Below, in pieces: positions 36,073 to 37,999 of a stretch of 37,999 bases of DNA (position 1 is its first letter; every line of letters begins with the position of its first letter). The translations under genes and the position numbers were made by a program. This DNA is from an uncultured Gammaproteobacteria bacterium (GTDB lineage: Bacteria > Pseudomonadota > Gammaproteobacteria > PS1 > Pseudothioglobaceae), in assembly GCA_937896195.1 (NCBI GenBank), contig CALBNC010000018.1, positions 1 through 37,999 on the forward strand. Reading direction: 5' to 3'. The notes below the pieces were generated by a model, which did no database searches, was not told where the DNA came from, and was given only the letters and a program-made list of their open reading frames with translations.

Positions 36073-37926
36073 ATGTGTGGAATTGTCGGCGGTATTTGTA
36101 AAAATAACATTACTCCTCTTTTGTTAGAAGGCTTAAAGCGCTTAGAATACAGAGGATATGACTCTGCCGGCGTAGTAGTTTTAGATAAGGATAACCAGCT
36201 TAGTCGTGTTCGCTCAGTTGGGAAAGTAGCTAATCTTGAACAGAATATTCGTGACCAGAAAATGCCAATAGACGGCACTATTGGCATAGCCCATACTCGT
36301 TGGGCTACTCATGGTGAGCCATCTAGTCGTAACGCCCATCCTCATATTTGCAACCAAAATATTAGTGTCGTACATAATGGCATTATTGAGAATTTTTTAG
36401 AGCTTAAATCTGAACAACTAGCACAAGGTTATAGCTTCACCTCAGATACAGATACAGAAGTTATTGCCCATGCTATTGATAAAGCACTAGAAACTAGTGA
36501 CACCTTACTAAAAGCTACACAAAAAGCGATTACTACTTTTAAAGGGGCTTACGGTGTTGGAGTGGTTTCACCTAAACATCCTGGACACATTATTGCTGCA
36601 AGAAGTGGATCACCTTTGGTTATTGGTATAAGCTCTAAAGGTCATTTTATTGCCTCTGATCAAATGGCATTACTTAATGTTACTAAAGAATTTATTTTTT
36701 TAGAAGAGGGTGATATTGCCGATATCACACTGGAGTCTGTGACTATTTACGATATTAATGGCAATCATGTTAATAGAGAAGTTAAAACCTCTAAACTTAA
36801 AAGTGGTCAGGTGTCAAAAGGTGATTATGCACACTTCATGCTTAAAGAGATTTTCGAGCAACCTCAAGCTATTCAGGATACACTAGAGTCTCGCATTACT
36901 AAAGATGCTGTTTTATCATCAGCCTTTGGCCATAAAGCTGAAGCTATTTTTAAAAATACCAAGCATATTCAAATTATTGCTTGTGGCACTAGCTACAATG
37001 CTGGCCTAGTGGCCAAATATTGGCTGGAAGACATTGCTAAAATTCCTACCCATATTGAAGTAGCAAGCGAATATCGCTATCGTAATCCAGTGATCCTAGA
37101 TGATACTTTATTTGTTACCATCTCTCAAAGTGGGGAAACAGCTGACACTTTAGAGGCACTAAAATCGGTCAAAAAATGTGCTAAAGATAAAAATATTCAC
37201 ACACTAACTATTTGCAACTCGGCTGAATCATCTCTTACGCGAGAATCAGAGCTTACATTTTTAACCCATGCTGGCCCTGAAATTGGCGTTGCCAGTACCA
37301 AAGCCTTCACCACTCAACTAGTATCTCTTGCACTATTAGCAGTCTCAATTGGTAAATGTCATAAGCAAGTGTCTGTAGAGCAAGAAGCGAAAATTGTTAA
37401 CGGACTTAACCTTTTGCCAGGTTTAATTAAAAAAACATTAGAGCAAGAAGATCAAATTATTGAACTCGCTAAAACTTTTAAAAATAAATATAACGCAATA
37501 TTTTTAGGCCGTGGATGTATGCATGCTATCGCTATGGAAGGCGCATTAAAACTTAAAGAAATTTCATACATACATGCTGAAGCCTTTCCAGCGGGTGAAC
37601 TTAAGCATGGGCCAATTGCGCTGATTGATAAAGACACTCCAGTAATCGCTATTGCACCTAATGATGCATTGTTAGACAAGCTTAAAGCCAATCTTCAAGA
37701 AGTTAAATCAAGAGGTTCAGAGATGATTGTATTTGAAGATGAAGCAGCAAAAGTAGAGCCAATGAAAGGTATGACTATTGTGCCAACTACGACTAATTTA
37801 GGCAGAATTACAGCGCCGATCATCTTCACCATCCCGCTACAACTACTCAGCTACCACGTTGCACTAATCAAAGGCACAGATGTTGATCAGCCTCGTAATT
37901 TAGCTAAATCGGTGACAGTAGAATAA
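36073..37926 (+). CDS. glmS: Glucosamine-6-phosphate synthase (glutamine-hydrolysing)
   Basis: This 617-residue protein has the N-terminal glutaminase with nucleophile Cys2 (MCGIVGGI) and motifs RLEYRGYDSAG and HTRWATHG. Two SIS sugar-isomerase domains follow (ACGTSYNAG, TISQSGETADT, STKAFTTQ). The ending NLAKSVTVE is the typical conserved C-terminus. It makes glucosamine 6-phosphate from fructose 6-phosphate and glutamine for murein and lipopolysaccharide. Because Cys2 fixes the start, the absence of a ribosome-binding site in TCTTAATAAGCT is real. The 69-base gap is too short for a glmS ribozyme. It directly abuts the galU stop. Confidence 0.97.
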   Translation: MCGIVGGICKNNITPLLLEGLKRLEYRGYDSAGVVVLDKDNQLSRVRSVGKVANLEQNIRDQKMPIDGTIGIAHTRWATHGEPSSRNAHPHICNQNISVVHNGIIENFLELKSEQLAQGYSFTSDTDTEVIAHAIDKALETSDTLLKATQKAITTFKGAYGVGVVSPKHPGHIIAARSGSPLVIGISSKGHFIASDQMALLNVTKEFIFLEEGDIADITLESVTIYDINGNHVNREVKTSKLKSGQVSKGDYAHFMLKEIFEQPQAIQDTLESRITKDAVLSSAFGHKAEAIFKNTKHIQIIACGTSYNAGLVAKYWLEDIAKIPTHIEVASEYRYRNPVILDDTLFVTISQSGETADTLEALKSVKKCAKDKNIHTLTICNSAESSLTRESELTFLTHAGPEIGVASTKAFTTQLVSLALLAVSIGKCHKQVSVEQEAKIVNGLNLLPGLIKKTLEQEDQIIELAKTFKNKYNAIFLGRGCMHAIAMEGALKLKEISYIHAEAFPAGELKHGPIALIDKDTPVIAIAPNDALLDKLKANLQEVKSRGSEMIVFEDEAAKVEPMKGMTIVPTTTNLGRITAPIIFTIPLQLLSYHVALIKGTDVDQPRNLAKSVTVE

Positions 37927-37998
37927 CTAAATAATGCCTTGCGCTTTAGCAAAAGCATTAGTAGCCTCGACAAAGCCTTTAACACTGCCACAATCAAA
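37927..37998 (-). CDS. galU: UTP-glucose-1-phosphate uridylyltransferase, C-terminal fragment
   Basis: The right window edge cuts this gene. Only 23 codons and the TAG stop remain. The peptide FDCGSVKGFVEATNAFAKAQ matches the conserved DCG(S/T)..G(F/Y)..A C-terminal motif of bacterial GalU. GalU makes UDP-glucose for surface polysaccharide. It converges on glmS with no base between the two stop codons. The call rests on a short motif only. Confidence 0.68.
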   Translation of the reverse strand, partial: FDCGSVKGFVEATNAFAKAQGII

Positions 37999-37999
37999 C

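Overview
The window comes from an AT-rich gammaproteobacterial chromosome that carries a complete oxidative-type dissimilatory sulfite reductase (rDsr) gene cluster. Gene content, cluster order (dsrABEFHCMKLJOPNR) and protein character fit the SUP05 / Candidatus Thioglobus / bivalve thiotrophic-symbiont clade. That assignment is an inference from gene content, because no rRNA or other taxonomic marker gene is present. I see no phage, IS, CRISPR array or tRNA. Gene density is high and no gap exceeds 300 bases.

Layout. Positions 3-146 hold the 3' end of an N-acetylmuramoyl-L-alanine amidase (+). Positions 327-12772 (-) are the dsr cluster, transcribed from dsrA at the right to dsrR at the left. 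Upstream lie gltD (-), then rplS and xerD (+). Positions 15844-21578 (-) are a glyoxylate-bypass block (aceA, aceK, an RraA/HMG-aldolase-like gene, glcB), with a divergent IclR-family regulator at 21774-22469. Positions 22478-28003 (-) are carA-mlaA-carB-greA. Positions 28120-28586 (+) are a small heavy-metal-associated protein and a ThiS-like sulfur carrier. These converge on an ATP-pyrophosphatase/tRNA-thiolation-like gene that follows prmA (-). Positions 30689-31305 hold two short, separately terminated + strand genes: an unrecognised 55-residue protein and a second DsrC-family protein. Next come rnm-yciO-alaS (-), rfaH and glmS (+), and the 3' end of galU (-).

How it works together. DsrAB with DsrEFH and DsrC oxidises stored or imported reduced sulfur to sulfite. 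DsrMKJOP connects DsrC to the membrane electron-transfer chain, DsrL handles NAD(P)H-linked electrons, and DsrN amidates the sirohaem. The aceA/aceK/glcB block would let the cell use acetyl units for net C4 synthesis, which suggests some mixotrophic capacity next to the sulfur-oxidation genes.

The most interesting unexplained signals are: a second DsrC-like protein with only the last conserved cysteine, under a 16-bp FNR/CRP-like palindrome; the 55-residue orphan beside it; five phased IclR-operator-like repeats between aceA and its regulator; a perfect 7-bp inverted repeat in the dsrA leader; an intra-operon hairpin after dsrC; and an RraA-like protein carrying the D-X20-R-D aldolase/decarboxylase signature inside the glyoxylate operon.
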